Shown here piece by piece: positions 37,277-48,069 of a stretch of DNA of 64,000 nucleotides. Source of the stretch: Aliivibrio fischeri (GTDB lineage: Bacteria; Pseudomonadota; Gammaproteobacteria; Enterobacterales; Vibrionaceae). Made by a program: the position numbers and the translations under genes. Where the stretch lies: contig CP160630.1 in NCBI GenBank assembly GCA_038993745.2, positions 930,001 to 994,000 on the forward strand, read 5' to 3'. Numbering within the stretch: position 1 is the first letter of the stretch; each line of letters opens with the position of its first letter. Under the pieces are notes generated by a model. That model was not told where the DNA came from. It did not search any database and was given only the letters and a program-made list of their open reading frames with translations.

Positions 37277-40200
37277 CACTTAGCTTCTAACGATAATAAT
37301 ACGCTACTGGTGTCTTGTTCTATGTCAAAACGGCTATCCAGTAAGAACACACGAGCGGCATCAACTTTTACCACATCCACCAAATACGCTTTTACTGCTT
37401 GAGCTCGCTGTTGAGCTAATTGCCCAAGTTCGCCTTCATTTATTTTTTGCTTATTTAAAACCAAATTATATAAAGCAATATGCCAACGTTTATTTAACTC
37501 TTCATCCGTTAACTCTATATCTTTTGCTTCTTCTTCGTCTTCAATTCGATCTTTTACTTCAGTGGCTTTTTCACCGTACTCCGCTTTATATATACTTTGC
37601 AAAGCGTCTGATAATGGACCCGAAGTTGGCATTGAACTCGCTGTTAAGTTTTGAGGTAATTCGTTTTCTGGAATTTTAGCCGCTTTCACTAACAATTGAT
37701 TAAAATGTTCTAACTCAAGCGCCTTACTGTCTTCTTGGGCATTCACAGCGCCATCAACAGTTAATTTTAGTTTAGGACGAGTTTCTAATGCTTTACCTAA
37801 CGTCTGTAGTTTCTCTTGCTCTTCTATTGTTAAGTCATCAGTACCAAATTGAAAGGCAATCACATTTAATTCTTCATCAGAGCCAGCAAGACCTGCGATA
37901 AATGAAAATGGTGCAGTAACCGCTTTAGTAATGATATTTGAAATCGTACTCCAAATAACAGCACCTAAACTAAACTCTGGATCATTCACATCACCAGATA
38001 CTTCAACCCCAAGATCAATCACTCCATCATTATCTTGCAATAAAGCAATCGCCAACTCTAATGGTAATGAGGTTGCTAAATCACTGTCACTGGCTTTACC
38101 TAATTGCAGCTGATCAATAATCACATGGTTCTCACCTTTTAGCTGATTATTTTCTAACTGATAATTAAGCGCTAAGGTTAATTGCCCTTTATCGATATAG
38201 TGACCTGCATATGTGCCTGAATACGGATTTACCGTCGTCAACTCTACGCTCTTAAATACCACACCCAAATCTAAATACGGCTGCTTCAGTAATGGGTTAA
38301 TTTCCCCCTTCACTTTTACTGGTGCGTATTTTTCAATGTTACCGCTAATATCAACCGTCGCCTTTGTTCCTGGAATACTCGATACATGGCCAATGTTGCC
38401 TTTTAATTGTTCGATACCAGAAGAGAAATTCGGCGTCAGTGAGTTATCAGCAAAGAAAGCCGAACCATTATTAAACGCTATCTTTCTAACGCTTAATGCA
38501 AACGGCTTCTGACCCTTTTTCTTCGTTGTCGATTTTGATTTTTTAGCTTTAGGTTGGGCAACAATCAAATCACCGATATTGGTGGAACGATCTTTGTTAA
38601 TCACCACTCGAGCATAAGGCTGACTAACACTTAGTGTATCAATAGCTAGCTTAGACTTTTGTAAATCAAAATCAAATTTGTTCACCGCTAATGAGCGCCA
38701 TTTTACAAACGGCTTTCTCAGCTTATTATCACGAATAGAAAGATGATTAACTTGCACCCCACCATTCACGATAACCTTGCCTTCTGCATTAGCATTTAAC
38801 TTAGCTTGTGTATTCACTTCACCTTTAGTGAGCGTAGCATTTACTGCTGTTGCTAAATAAGGCTGAAACTGAGCAAGTTTTAATGATTTAACATCAATAT
38901 CAGCCATTACGGCTTGTTGTTTAGCATCAGCCTGGCCTTTAACGCTTATATCCCCTTTGCTATTAACTGAAGCAAAGAAATCAAAATCAATAGGCTTAGA
39001 TAAATCACTGACAATTTGACTCGTCGTTAAATTAATAGGAGAAATCTGCCACAGGTTAGCTTTTTTAGTAATAACCTTTTCTTCTACATTTAGCTGGTAA
39101 TCTTTAATTTCTATACCATCAAGCGTTACCAACCATGACGGGGAAACTTCTGTAGATTTTGGTTCTGTTTCTACTGAATCATCTTTATGTTCTTTTGGTG
39201 CTTCAGCAATAAACTTAGGCGTGAATAAATTAACAAGGTCTGCGCCCTTATCATCCACTTTTGCTGAAACCTGTAAGCCTTGTGAAGTAACAGATGCAAT
39301 CGTAACAGTTTGCTTTTCTACATTCGTTGCAATGCCCTTTACGGAGAAACTAGGCAGTGAAACAATGGATTTATCTTCTGCATTAAAATTTAAGTGATTA
39401 ACAGAGAAGACGCCTTCATCAGTAGTGATGCTCATCGTATCGTCACTTTCAGTATCACCGATGGTTTGAGCCACATGATAGTTCGATGAAAAATTCACAT
39501 TCCCTGAGGTTAATTTGGCAATAATGTCTTTTTCAATAAAGCCCCATAAGCGTGGTAATTCAATCTTCTGAACATGAATATCACCGACCACTTCTAACGG
39601 TTTTAATTGCACTTGACCTTTGAGCTCTACCTTGCCCGAATCTGCATCTGTAATTTGTAGACGATACTCATTCTTATACTCAGCATTAGTTAATAAGCTT
39701 TGTGTAGAAAATGAACCCAACGTGAAGTTGATATCTGGATAGACTAACTCTGTTTCAGTGACACCATCAAAAAATCTGACATGACCTTGAGCTAGTCTTG
39801 TTTGTTTAATCAAAACAGGAAATAACGCTTTATGACGATCAATTGGCTCTTCTATTGATGGTTCTACTTTTTCTTCTGAAGCCAAATTACGTGCAACAGC
39901 ACTTAAAATATCATTGAAATTAAATACCGATTGTTCGGTATCATTTAAACGTTCAATATCAACATAAGGTTTATCTAATGCAATATATTCAACTGAAATT
40001 GCTGCATTAAAAATCGACTCCCAAAAGTTAACTTTTACGCCAGCATTCTCAAAGCGCACAAAGGAAGTTGAAGATTCAGCGTCCTGAATGGAAAACTGAT
40101 GAAGATCTAATTGAAGAGTAAAAGGATTAAACGTCACGTCAGCTAACGTTACAGGACGTTCTATAAGTTTAGAAAGCTGTTCAGGGATCTGCTGCTTAGC

Positions 40201-40329
40201 AATATATGGTACCAGTAAGCCAAACAATGCAGCATATAAAAGATAAGCACTTAATGCATACGTACTCCAGCGAATACGGCGAGGAAAAGAACGAAACTTT
40301 TCAACTACAGCTTTAAATTTGTTCGACAT
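37276..40329 (-). CDS. DUF748 family AsmA-like envelope protein
   Basis: A 1017-residue protein with one N-terminal membrane helix (ALSAYLLYAALFGLLVPYIA) and a long periplasmic part rich in beta strands, as in AsmA/TamB-like lipid-transfer proteins. ITLADVTFNPF-type sequence (here VTLADVTFNPFTLQLDLHQF) and SVEYIALDKPYVDIERLNDT are DUF748 hallmarks. The C-terminal 200 residues are charged and resemble an OmpA-like region (ALETRPKLKLTVDGAVN, then QQRAQAVKAYLVDVVKVDAA). It probably acts in envelope maintenance. Monocistronic. Confidence 0.87.
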   Translation of the reverse strand: MSNKFKAVVEKFRSFPRRIRWSTYALSAYLLYAALFGLLVPYIAKQQIPEQLSKLIERPVTLADVTFNPFTLQLDLHQFSIQDAESSTSFVRFENAGVKVNFWESIFNAAISVEYIALDKPYVDIERLNDTEQSVFNFNDILSAVARNLASEEKVEPSIEEPIDRHKALFPVLIKQTRLAQGHVRFFDGVTETELVYPDINFTLGSFSTQSLLTNAEYKNEYRLQITDADSGKVELKGQVQLKPLEVVGDIHVQKIELPRLWGFIEKDIIAKLTSGNVNFSSNYHVAQTIGDTESDDTMSITTDEGVFSVNHLNFNAEDKSIVSLPSFSVKGIATNVEKQTVTIASVTSQGLQVSAKVDDKGADLVNLFTPKFIAEAPKEHKDDSVETEPKSTEVSPSWLVTLDGIEIKDYQLNVEEKVITKKANLWQISPINLTTSQIVSDLSKPIDFDFFASVNSKGDISVKGQADAKQQAVMADIDVKSLKLAQFQPYLATAVNATLTKGEVNTQAKLNANAEGKVIVNGGVQVNHLSIRDNKLRKPFVKWRSLAVNKFDFDLQKSKLAIDTLSVSQPYARVVINKDRSTNIGDLIVAQPKAKKSKSTTKKKGQKPFALSVRKIAFNNGSAFFADNSLTPNFSSGIEQLKGNIGHVSSIPGTKATVDISGNIEKYAPVKVKGEINPLLKQPYLDLGVVFKSVELTTVNPYSGTYAGHYIDKGQLTLALNYQLENNQLKGENHVIIDQLQLGKASDSDLATSLPLELAIALLQDNDGVIDLGVEVSGDVNDPEFSLGAVIWSTISNIITKAVTAPFSFIAGLAGSDEELNVIAFQFGTDDLTIEEQEKLQTLGKALETRPKLKLTVDGAVNAQEDSKALELEHFNQLLVKAAKIPENELPQNLTASSMPTSGPLSDALQSIYKAEYGEKATEVKDRIEDEEEAKDIELTDEELNKRWHIALYNLVLNKQKINEGELGQLAQQRAQAVKAYLVDVVKVDAARVFLLDSRFDIEQDTSSVLLSLEAK

Positions 40330-40660
40330 TTTTACCTACTACTCCTACGTCTATAGCAGTCTCATGACGTATTAAGCACTCTTAATATAATCATTAACGA
40401 TTCAAAATCAGTAATTATTACTTTTATCTATAGACAGAACAAAAAACATCAAAATTCTATCTATACAATATGCTTATGTCTAGCAATCTCCTTTGATTGG
40501 CTCGCAAAATCATAAGATATTTAATTTGGAATGAAAATCACACTCAAATACGTTTATTAATCTGAACTCTAGAACAACTAGAACAACTAGAATAAGAGAA
40601 AATTTCGTGGCATAGTCACTTTAAATACAGCAAGTTACCTTCTTAATAAGGACTGTTTAC
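40330..40660. other. Intergenic region with short tandem repeat
   Basis: About 330 AT-rich bases between the divergent DUF748 and M15 peptidase genes. Three 9-base units (CTAGAACAA twice, then CTAGAATAA) stand in tandem at 40569-40595. I see no gene; it must hold promoters for both sides. Confidence 0.5.
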
Positions 40661-41565
40661 ATGAAAAAAACCGCCTTCTTACTGCTTTAGTATTATTTTT
40701 TTGCTCTGCCCCAAGTTTTGCCAATATATCTAATTTAACGACAGCGCAATGCCAAGCAATGATTGGTAAAGGCGTAATGTCAACTAAAGCACCCGTTCAA
40801 TGTGACCGCTTACGTAACGTCACCTTTAAGCATTACACGTTTAATGGGAAAACAGCGACAGGTAAACTTGTTGTCTTAGATGCAGTGACGCCTCATGTTG
40901 AACGTATTTTTGATGAGTTGTATCAGCAAAGCTTTCCAATTGCCCAAGCAAAACCCATTGAGAATTACGCTGGTAATGATAATAAATCCATGGATGCAAA
41001 CAACACTTCAGCATTTAACTATCGACCTATTGTCGGTAAATCTTCTCTCTCTTTACATGCTTATGGCACAGCTATTGATATCAACCCATTACAGAATCCG
41101 TTTGTTGAATTTACTTCATGGGGAACCGCGACTTTTAAACCATTAAAAGGTCATGAATATTCAAACCGAATGCTGCAACGTTTAGGTAAGGAAGATAGAA
41201 AGGGATTTGCAGAGGAAGTGATTAATATTTTTGCTCAAAATGGATTCATTTATTGGGGCGGATATTGGGATACACCCATTGATTTTCAGCACTTTCAAAC
41301 CAGTCGTGATATGGCGTATTTAATGACTGCAATGCCAACCAAAGAGGCGTCCCTATTCTTTAATCATTATGTTGATTGGATTCAGTCATGCCAACAAAAT
41401 TACGGTTCTAAGCAGATGAATAAATTCAAAGATTACACTTCATATTTGCAAACAGAATTAAAAACAACGACGTCTTTAAACCGTTTGTATAAAACCACCC
41501 CTAACGCTGTGATGCAAGCTATAAACAAAAAAGCGCAAGTGTCACAATCTCGTTGCTTTAAATAA
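40661..41565 (+). pseudogene. M15 family metallopeptidase (VanY/ENP-like), frameshift in signal peptide
   Basis: An exported zinc peptidase, probably a D,D- or L,D-carboxypeptidase or endopeptidase acting on peptidoglycan. Adding one A to the run of seven at 40664-40670 gives 301 residues, with a signal peptide MKKNRLLTALVLFFCSAPSF. The zinc and catalytic signature SLHAYGTAIDINP and the later DFQHFQ, as well as YWGGYWDTP, define the M15 family. The first part has CQAMIGKG and QCDRL cysteines that could pair. Without the added base translation stops after nine codons; a later ATG at 40759 would lack the signal. Ends in a strong terminator. Confidence 0.82.
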
Positions 41566-41584
41566 CCTGAATCCTGAAAAGCAT

Positions 41585-41620
41585 AAACCCGTTGAACTCT
41601 CATTCAACGGGTTTATTTTT
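41585..41620. terminator. Bidirectional terminator between M15 peptidase and speB
   Basis: AAACCCGTTGAA, loop, TTCAACGGGTTT, then a T-rich stretch, between convergent genes. Confidence 0.85.
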
Positions 41621-41636
41621 ACTCAGCTTATCACGC

Positions 41637-42563
41637 TTATTTGTTTAAACGATTCGCAGTCCAAACATACAGAAGCTCTAAAGCAATCGTTGCACCAGCC
41701 AATGCCGTGATATCACTTTGATCATACGCAGGTGATACTTCTACCACATCCATACCAACCATGTTGATACCTTGCAAACCACGGATGATTTTTAAGATCT
41801 TATCTGAATTCAAGCCACCACAAACTGGTGTGCCTGTACCCGGTGCGAATGCAGGATCAAGACAATCAATATCAAACGTTAGGTATACTGGTTTGTCACC
41901 AACAATGCCTTTTACTTGCTCGATAATAGCATCAACACTCATGTCATTGGCTTGCATTGCGTTAATCACATTAAAGCCGTGATCTTTTTGGTCATACTCA
42001 GTACGAATACCGATTTGAACAGAATGCTCAGGTGAAATAAGCCCTTCGTTTGGTGCATGGTAGAACATAGTACCGTGATCGTAACGACTACCATGACTGT
42101 AAGTGTCAGTATGTGCATCAAAATGAATTAATGCCATTTCACCGTATTTTTTACCGTAAGCACGTAGCAAAGGCAGAGTAATAAAGTGATCACCACCTAA
42201 ACCTAATAGCGTTTTACCACTATTTAGGATCGCATCAGCAGCAGCTTCAAGGCGTATCGTTAAATCTTCTGCATCGCCGGTATCAAAAACAAGGTCACCT
42301 GAATCAATCACTTTTGTATGATCAAATACATTGAAATCCCATGGGAATTTTTTACCTTCCCACGCTAGATTTACTGATGCACGACGGATCGCATCAGGAC
42401 CTAAACGCGCACCAGGGCGACCTGAGGTTGCCATATCTAATGGTGCACCTAACACTACGATATCTGCATCGTTATCAATTGGGTTTTGTACCAATGGGCG
42501 ACGCATAAATGTCATTGCATTTGAGTACAATGAATAATCTTTTTTGGTGAATAAATCGTTCAT
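41637..42563 (-). CDS. speB: Agmatinase
   Basis: A manganese enzyme that hydrolyses agmatine to putrescine and urea. The 308 residues carry all ureohydrolase metal motifs: GGDH (123-126), HFDAHTDT (147-154) and [18 protein letters not shown]. The ATG overlaps the stop of speA by one base (TAATG), so the two are coupled and together turn arginine into putrescine. Same order as in other gammaproteobacteria. Confidence 0.95.
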   Translation of the reverse strand: MNDLFTKKDYSLYSNAMTFMRRPLVQNPIDNDADIVVLGAPLDMATSGRPGARLGPDAIRRASVNLAWEGKKFPWDFNVFDHTKVIDSGDLVFDTGDAEDLTIRLEAAADAILNSGKTLLGLGGDHFITLPLLRAYGKKYGEMALIHFDAHTDTYSHGSRYDHGTMFYHAPNEGLISPEHSVQIGIRTEYDQKDHGFNVINAMQANDMSVDAIIEQVKGIVGDKPVYLTFDIDCLDPAFAPGTGTPVCGGLNSDKILKIIRGLQGINMVGMDVVEVSPAYDQSDITALAGATIALELLYVWTANRLNK

Positions 42564-44473
42564 TAAAAATCTTCCAAATAGGTGTAACCCATTAAGCCTT
42601 GCTCTAACTCTTCAAGCACGCTTTGTTGTTCTTCTTCTGCAACTTTCGCTGTTACCATGTCTTTGTAATTTTGACGGATCAAATCCACATCGATATGTAC
42701 ATAACGCATCATATCTTCAACGGTATCGCCTTCATTGATGTAATCAATATTTGCTTCGCCGTTTTCATCAACATTAACAACAACACTGTGAGTATCACCA
42801 AATAGGTTATGCATATCACCTAAGATCTCTTGGTATGCGCCCACTAAGAAGAAGCCCATTAAATAAGGCTCATCAGGGTTCCAAGCTGGTACTGGTAACG
42901 TTGTTTCAATACCTTGACCATCAACATATTGATCAATCGTACCGTCTGAGTCACACGTAATATCCAATACAACAGCACGATGCTCATCCGCATTATCAAG
43001 ACCGCTTAGTGGTAACACAGGGAACACCTGATCAATACCCCACGCGTCTGGTAATGATTGGAACAAAGAGAAATTCACAAAAAATTTATCCGCTAAACGC
43101 TCACTTAACTCATCCAAGATTGGACGGTGGTAGCGGTTCTTAGTACTCATTTTTACGCTTAACTCATAGTTAATACGTAATGATACTTGCTCTGCCCATG
43201 CTCGATGCTGAAGGTTAATCATACCTGTCGCAAACTGATTATGAGCCTCTGCTACGTCACATTGAGTATCGTTATAAATTTCAATTAACGCACGATCATC
43301 GCTGCCGTTTTCTAACTGTTCTAAGTTACGCCACATGTTGTGTAATAACAATGGGTCATCAGCACGAGGCGCTTCAATGGCTTCAGGCGTATAGCTTTCT
43401 GTACCAATAACATTGGTAATTAACACCGCGTGATGCGCTGTTAACGAACGACCAGATTCAGAGATGATCACTGGCATTGGTTGTGAATAAAGCTGACAAA
43501 TATCACCAATCGTCATTACGATATTACGCGCATATTCAGCCAAACCGTAGTTCATCGAGTTTGATGATTGACTGCGAGTTCCATCGTAATCTACCGCTAA
43601 ACCACCACCCACATCGAGGTATTTTAGTTTTGCGCCAATATCACGTAATTCACAGTAAAAACGAGCCGCTTCACTCACCCCATTACGAACATCACGAATG
43701 TTTGCCATTTGTGAGCCTAAATGGAAATGCACAAGCTCTAAAATATCTAATTGGTCTTCTGCTTTTAGACGATTAATAACCGTTAATACTTGAGAAGCAG
43801 ACAAACCAAATTTCGATTTTTCACCACCACTTGCTTGCCATTTTCCTGCACCTTGAGAAGCAAGACGAATGCGCAAGCCAAGACGCGGTTTAACACCTAA
43901 TGCTTTTGCTTCAGATAGAACTAAATCTAATTCTGATAATTTTTCTAGAACGATAAAAACACTGTGACCAAGTTTCTCACCAATCAGTGCTAAGCGAACA
44001 TACTCACGGTCTTTATAACCATTACATACGATAACTGAACTCGCTTTTTGAGCTAGCGCTAATACGGCCAATAGTTCAGGTTTACTGCCTGCTTCTAAAC
44101 CTAATTGCTTCTGCTCTAATTGCGCCTGACTTGCAAGAATTTCATCAACCACTTCTTTTTGCTGGTTTACTTTAATTGGGTAAACAAGAAGATAGTGGTT
44201 TTCATATTGGTATTCATCAATCGCTTGGTTAAATGCATTACAAATATTATGCACACGCTGATGAACGATTTGGGGAAAACGAACCAAAGCAGGCAATCCA
44301 ATATTTCGCTGCTCTAATTGATTCACAATATGACTTAGTGGAACTTGGTGACTCGCGTCAGTGCGTGGTGAAACATAAACCTCACCATTGTCATCAATAC
44401 CATAAAAACCTTGGCTCCAGTGCTTTACATTATACTCAGCACGGATACGTTCCAAATTAACCGAATGTTCCAA
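42563..44473 (-). CDS. speA: Biosynthetic arginine decarboxylase, TTG start
   Basis: A PLP enzyme that converts arginine to agmatine. The 636-residue length is normal. [16 protein letters not shown] opens the conserved N-terminal part; the PLP lysine is in [23 protein letters not shown] and [14 protein letters not shown] form the barrel, and CDSDGTID holds the active-site cysteine. The start is a TTG at 44473 with GAGG about eight bases upstream, as no ATG lies near. It forms an operon with speB. Confidence 0.95.
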   Translation of the reverse strand: MEHSVNLERIRAEYNVKHWSQGFYGIDDNGEVYVSPRTDASHQVPLSHIVNQLEQRNIGLPALVRFPQIVHQRVHNICNAFNQAIDEYQYENHYLLVYPIKVNQQKEVVDEILASQAQLEQKQLGLEAGSKPELLAVLALAQKASSVIVCNGYKDREYVRLALIGEKLGHSVFIVLEKLSELDLVLSEAKALGVKPRLGLRIRLASQGAGKWQASGGEKSKFGLSASQVLTVINRLKAEDQLDILELVHFHLGSQMANIRDVRNGVSEAARFYCELRDIGAKLKYLDVGGGLAVDYDGTRSQSSNSMNYGLAEYARNIVMTIGDICQLYSQPMPVIISESGRSLTAHHAVLITNVIGTESYTPEAIEAPRADDPLLLHNMWRNLEQLENGSDDRALIEIYNDTQCDVAEAHNQFATGMINLQHRAWAEQVSLRINYELSVKMSTKNRYHRPILDELSERLADKFFVNFSLFQSLPDAWGIDQVFPVLPLSGLDNADEHRAVVLDITCDSDGTIDQYVDGQGIETTLPVPAWNPDEPYLMGFFLVGAYQEILGDMHNLFGDTHSVVVNVDENGEANIDYINEGDTVEDMMRYVHIDVDLIRQNYKDMVTAKVAEEEQQSVLEELEQGLMGYTYLEDF

Positions 44474-44755
44474 ATCTAGACCTCACACAATAGGGCCATC
44501 AAAAGAAAATACTTCGTTGGAATATCGAAGCATAACCTAACAATCCTTGTAATCTAACAAGTTGTCGACGGCATTAACTAACATTCTTTAAACGTAGTCC
44601 AATAATGAATATTTATCGTAAGAATCGAAAAAATTTGTCGTTATTTTGGTTCAAAATTGAGAGATAAAACTGTAACGCTTTTTGTCATTATCCTTGTTTA
44701 TCTGATACGAAACAGTAGAATCTCATTCAACATTTGCTGTAATTAATATGTTCTT

Positions 44756-46014
44756 ATGCCAAAACTGAATCTGCATCGCCGTGACTATGTATCAATCTTA
44801 GGAGGCGATATCTCTGCAGATAAATTAGAGCAATCGCTCAACCCTCATTTTGAAAAACCACTAAACAAAATCACTCCAAGCCCTTACCTAACTGAAAAAA
44901 ATCTTACTCGTCGTTGGGATAAACTTGCAAAACCTGAACTTCAATCAGAACTTCTCGATCCACACACACAAAATCAAATGCATGTGTACGAGAAAAACAT
45001 CGAGCATTTTATTGGTACTGTTAAACTGCCAGTTGGTCTTGCAGGCCCATTACGTGTGAATGGCTTATTTGCCAATGATGATTACTTGGTGCCACTAGCC
45101 ACCACAGAAGCCGCCTTAGTCGCCTCTTATAACCGTGGAGCACAGCTATTGACGGCAAGTGGCGGCGCAAGTGCCATGCTGTTAAACGAAGGGGTAACAC
45201 GAACGCCTGCGTTTGCTTTTTTTGGTCTAGCCGAAGCGGGACAATTTGTGGCATGGGCGGTGACTCAATACGACACATTCAAACAACTGGCTGAATCCAC
45301 CACTTCTCATGGGAAACTCAGCGACATTAATATCAGTATTGAAGGCAATCATGTTTATTTGGTATTCGAGTTTTTAACTGGTGATGCTTCAGGACAAAAC
45401 ATGGTAACCATTGCGACCAATGCTGTGTTTAGCTACATCATGGAAAACTCCCCTATCACACCTGAAAATGCCTATTTAGATGGTAATTTATCAGGAGACA
45501 AAAAAGCCAGTAGTCAAACTCTCCGTAGTGTTCGAGGTAAAAAAGTCACTGCAGAAGCACACATCCCTGCGGAGTTAGTGAAAAAGTACCTACACACTAC
45601 CCCTGAAAAATGATGCAGTTTACCCAAATGAGTACCGTTGGTGCCACACTCAGTGGAACCATTGGTATTAATGCACATTATGCTAACGCCCTTGCCGCTC
45701 TTTATATCGCTTGCGGGCAAGATGCGGCATGTGTGGCTGAATCAGCCATTGGGATGACTCGCATTGAAGTGGATAGAAATGGTGACTTATACGCAAGTGT
45801 CACTCTACCTAACCTTATGCTTGGTACAGTTGGCGGTGGTACCGGATTACCAAGCCAAAAAGCGTGCTTAGAATTAATGGGATTGCATGGTGCAGGTAAA
45901 TCTCAAGCACTGGCTGAAGTATGTGCTGCTTTATGTTTAGCTGGAGAGTTATCCATCGTAGGGGCATTCTGTGCGGGGCACTTCTCTCGAGCGCATCATA
46001 AATTAGCTCGTTAA
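44756..46014 (+). pseudogene. Hydroxymethylglutaryl-CoA reductase, one frameshift
   Basis: HMG-CoA reductase interconverts HMG-CoA and mevalonate. Adding one A to the five-A run at 45606-45610 gives 419 residues. Class I-like catalytic motifs are present: the glutamate in PLATTEAALVASYNRGA, the lysine in GDKKASS, and the aspartate in TGDASGQN. The C-terminal catalytic histidine lies in GHFSRAHH. The segment MSTVGATLSGTIGINAHYAN follows the lesion. No other mevalonate pathway gene is nearby, and vibrios normally make isoprenoids by the MEP route, so its role is uncertain. Confidence 0.88.
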
Positions 46015-46040
46015 TTAAAATGCCGTCAGATTTCCATATA

Positions 46041-46076
46041 AAAAATGGCACTTAATATGAGTGCCATTTCTTTTAT
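46041..46076. terminator. Terminator between HMG-CoA reductase and lipocalin genes
   Basis: AAATGGCACT, seven-base loop, AGTGCCATTT, then a T-rich stretch. It lies between convergent genes. Confidence 0.8.
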
Positions 46077-46094
46077 TTGCTATATCTCGCTTTA

Positions 46095-46628
46095 TTATTT
46101 TTGCTCAACAAAAATAAGTTCATTTGTTTTAAAACCAAGTGATTGAGCGGTTGATACAAAACGTTCAATCACTTCTTGGTCCACTTTTTTAGTTCGTGAA
46201 AGTAGCCATAAATAGTCGAGGTCAGGACCTGAAACAAAAGCATATTGATAATTTTCTTTATCTAACTCAAAAACAACATAAGAACCATAGAAAGGACCAA
46301 AGAAAGAAACTTTTAAATACCCCTCATCACTTCCATCAACAAATTTTGCTTTACCTAGAGCCTCACTCCATTGTTGATCTTGATCTGAAAAACCACGATT
46401 AATAACCTTTACACTGCCATCCTCATTGATTGAGTATTCTGCACTTACTTGACTCAAACCATCTTCGAAAGAATGATCCAAACGAGCTATCTCATACCAA
46501 GTACCAAGATAACGATTCAACTCAAAGCCTGTAACGGGTTCTACGCCTTTTGGCATTCCCAAACATCCATTGAGCATCATCAAAATAACAGCCCCAAAAC
46601 CCACTTTACTTATACTTTTAAACATCAT
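46095..46628 (-). CDS. blc: Outer-membrane lipocalin lipoprotein
   Basis: A bacterial lipocalin of about 177 residues. The lipobox LNGC directs lipidation. RYLGTWYEIARLDHSFEDGL is the GxW lipocalin signature, and DYLWLLSRTKKVDQEVIERF is the conserved third motif. The protein binds lipids, possibly lysophospholipids, at the inner face of the outer membrane. GGAGAG lies before two adjacent ATG codons at 46628 and 46625. Monocistronic. Confidence 0.92.
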   Translation of the reverse strand: MMFKSISKVGFGAVILMMLNGCLGMPKGVEPVTGFELNRYLGTWYEIARLDHSFEDGLSQVSAEYSINEDGSVKVINRGFSDQDQQWSEALGKAKFVDGSDEGYLKVSFFGPFYGSYVVFELDKENYQYAFVSGPDLDYLWLLSRTKKVDQEVIERFVSTAQSLGFKTNELIFVEQK

Positions 46629-46860
46629 TCTCTCCATTACTCTTATCTTTTTGTTATTACGATACTTTTCAACAAAAAGATCATCCCATAGTTAAATATG
46701 ACAGCGCCTTTATTTATTACGGTTTGGAATATTCATTATTCCTAAATGGTATTTAATTTTATTTATCATAAAACCAAAAATAAATTTGTGACTAATCGCA
46801 TTTTTATTATACGCATGAGTACTTTTCATGCCCTTTTGATAATTAATATAAGAGCACTTT

Positions 46861-48012
46861 ATGAAACCCTTTTTTAGCTACTCTTTAACTGCCTCTGCTG
46901 TTTTGCTCAGTTTTAATGCCTTTTCTAGCGGATTATTTCTTCAGGAAGCAACCGTTGCGAATGCTGGTACAACAGGCGCAGGAGACGGCGTTTACACTGA
47001 ATCTGCGGCTGCAATGTGGACAAACCCTGCCACCATGTCCTACATGGGAGAGAGTAAAACAACCATCAATGCCATGGCGTTTGATTTAGAAATGAAATTT
47101 AATGATAACAATGGTTCAGAAGACGGCAAAGCACATTCAATTTTACCTTCAGCTGGCGCTTTTCATACTCAAGCGATAACAGACAAATTACACTTTGGTT
47201 TAGCACTTGGCGCTGTTGGAGGCTCAAGCTTAGACTATGGTAGTGACTGGGCTGGCAGTAAACTATTAGAAGATATCAGCTTGACTGCAATGCAGTTAAA
47301 TCCTGCTTTAAGTTATCAAGTAAATGAACGATTATCATTAGGGGCTGGTTTACAATTTAGTTGGGCTTCTTTTGAGCAATCAATGTCAGGTATTACTGCT
47401 GAAAAAGATTCAGATTGGGCATATGGCTATAATTTAGGCGCTATGTATCAAGTTTCAGAACAAGCATCCATGGGCTTAAGCTACCGTTCAAAACTTGAGC
47501 ATGAATTTAATAATAACATTAGCTTAGGTAATTTTAATCCAACGCTTTCGAGTGGAATGATCATGCCTGATATTGTTGACCTCAGCACCAGTTATGCATT
47601 AAGTAAAGATATAAACTTATTAAGTAGCATACAGCTGCACCGTTGGAGCCACTGGGATTCGACCATTTTAGACGCAAACCTAGGTAATGGTGGTGCCGAA
47701 ATTAAACGAGATTGGGATGATGTATGGAAATTTGCCATCGGTGCTGATTATCGTCTAAATTCTGATTGGCGTTTAAAGGCTGGATTCTCATATGAAACCT
47801 CACCTCAAGATGATCCTTCGATGCAATGGGTAGATTTACCGGTAGGTGAACAATATCGCTACTCTGTTGGTGCATCCACATCATGGGACGGTATTACAAT
47901 GGATATGTTTTATGAATACGCCGATTTAGGCTCTGTTGATATGGATCGTTTAAATGTGAATGGTACCTTCGACGGCAGAATCCACTTTGTGGGCGTAAAC
48001 TTTACTTTTTAA
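46861..48012 (+). CDS. FadL/OmpP1 family outer-membrane transporter
   Basis: A 383-residue beta-barrel with a signal peptide (cleaved near FNAFS-SGL). The mature N-terminus SGLFLQEATVANAGTTGAGD and the NPATMSYM hatch motif are typical of FadL-like long-chain fatty acid or hydrocarbon porins. The chain is rich in alternating strands and ends in HFVGVNFTF with a terminal Phe, the outer-membrane insertion signal. It is shorter than E. coli FadL (446), which fits the OmpP1 subgroup. Confidence 0.9.
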   Translation: MKPFFSYSLTASAVLLSFNAFSSGLFLQEATVANAGTTGAGDGVYTESAAAMWTNPATMSYMGESKTTINAMAFDLEMKFNDNNGSEDGKAHSILPSAGAFHTQAITDKLHFGLALGAVGGSSLDYGSDWAGSKLLEDISLTAMQLNPALSYQVNERLSLGAGLQFSWASFEQSMSGITAEKDSDWAYGYNLGAMYQVSEQASMGLSYRSKLEHEFNNNISLGNFNPTLSSGMIMPDIVDLSTSYALSKDINLLSSIQLHRWSHWDSTILDANLGNGGAEIKRDWDDVWKFAIGADYRLNSDWRLKAGFSYETSPQDDPSMQWVDLPVGEQYRYSVGASTSWDGITMDMFYEYADLGSVDMDRLNVNGTFDGRIHFVGVNFTF

Positions 48013-48021
48013 AGAAAAAAT

Positions 48022-48060
48022 AAATGGCCTACCAATTGAGTTGGTAAGCCATTTTAATTT
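48022..48060. terminator. Terminator between FadL-type and unknown barrel genes
   Basis: AAATGGC and TACCAA pair with TTGGTA and GCCATTT around a short loop, one base bulged. T-rich on both sides. Confidence 0.75.
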
Positions 48061-48069
48061 GTCGGATCA

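Noticed and set aside
40569..40595. CRISPR-like repeats
   Set aside because: Only three 9-base units without spacers and no cas genes anywhere in the window.
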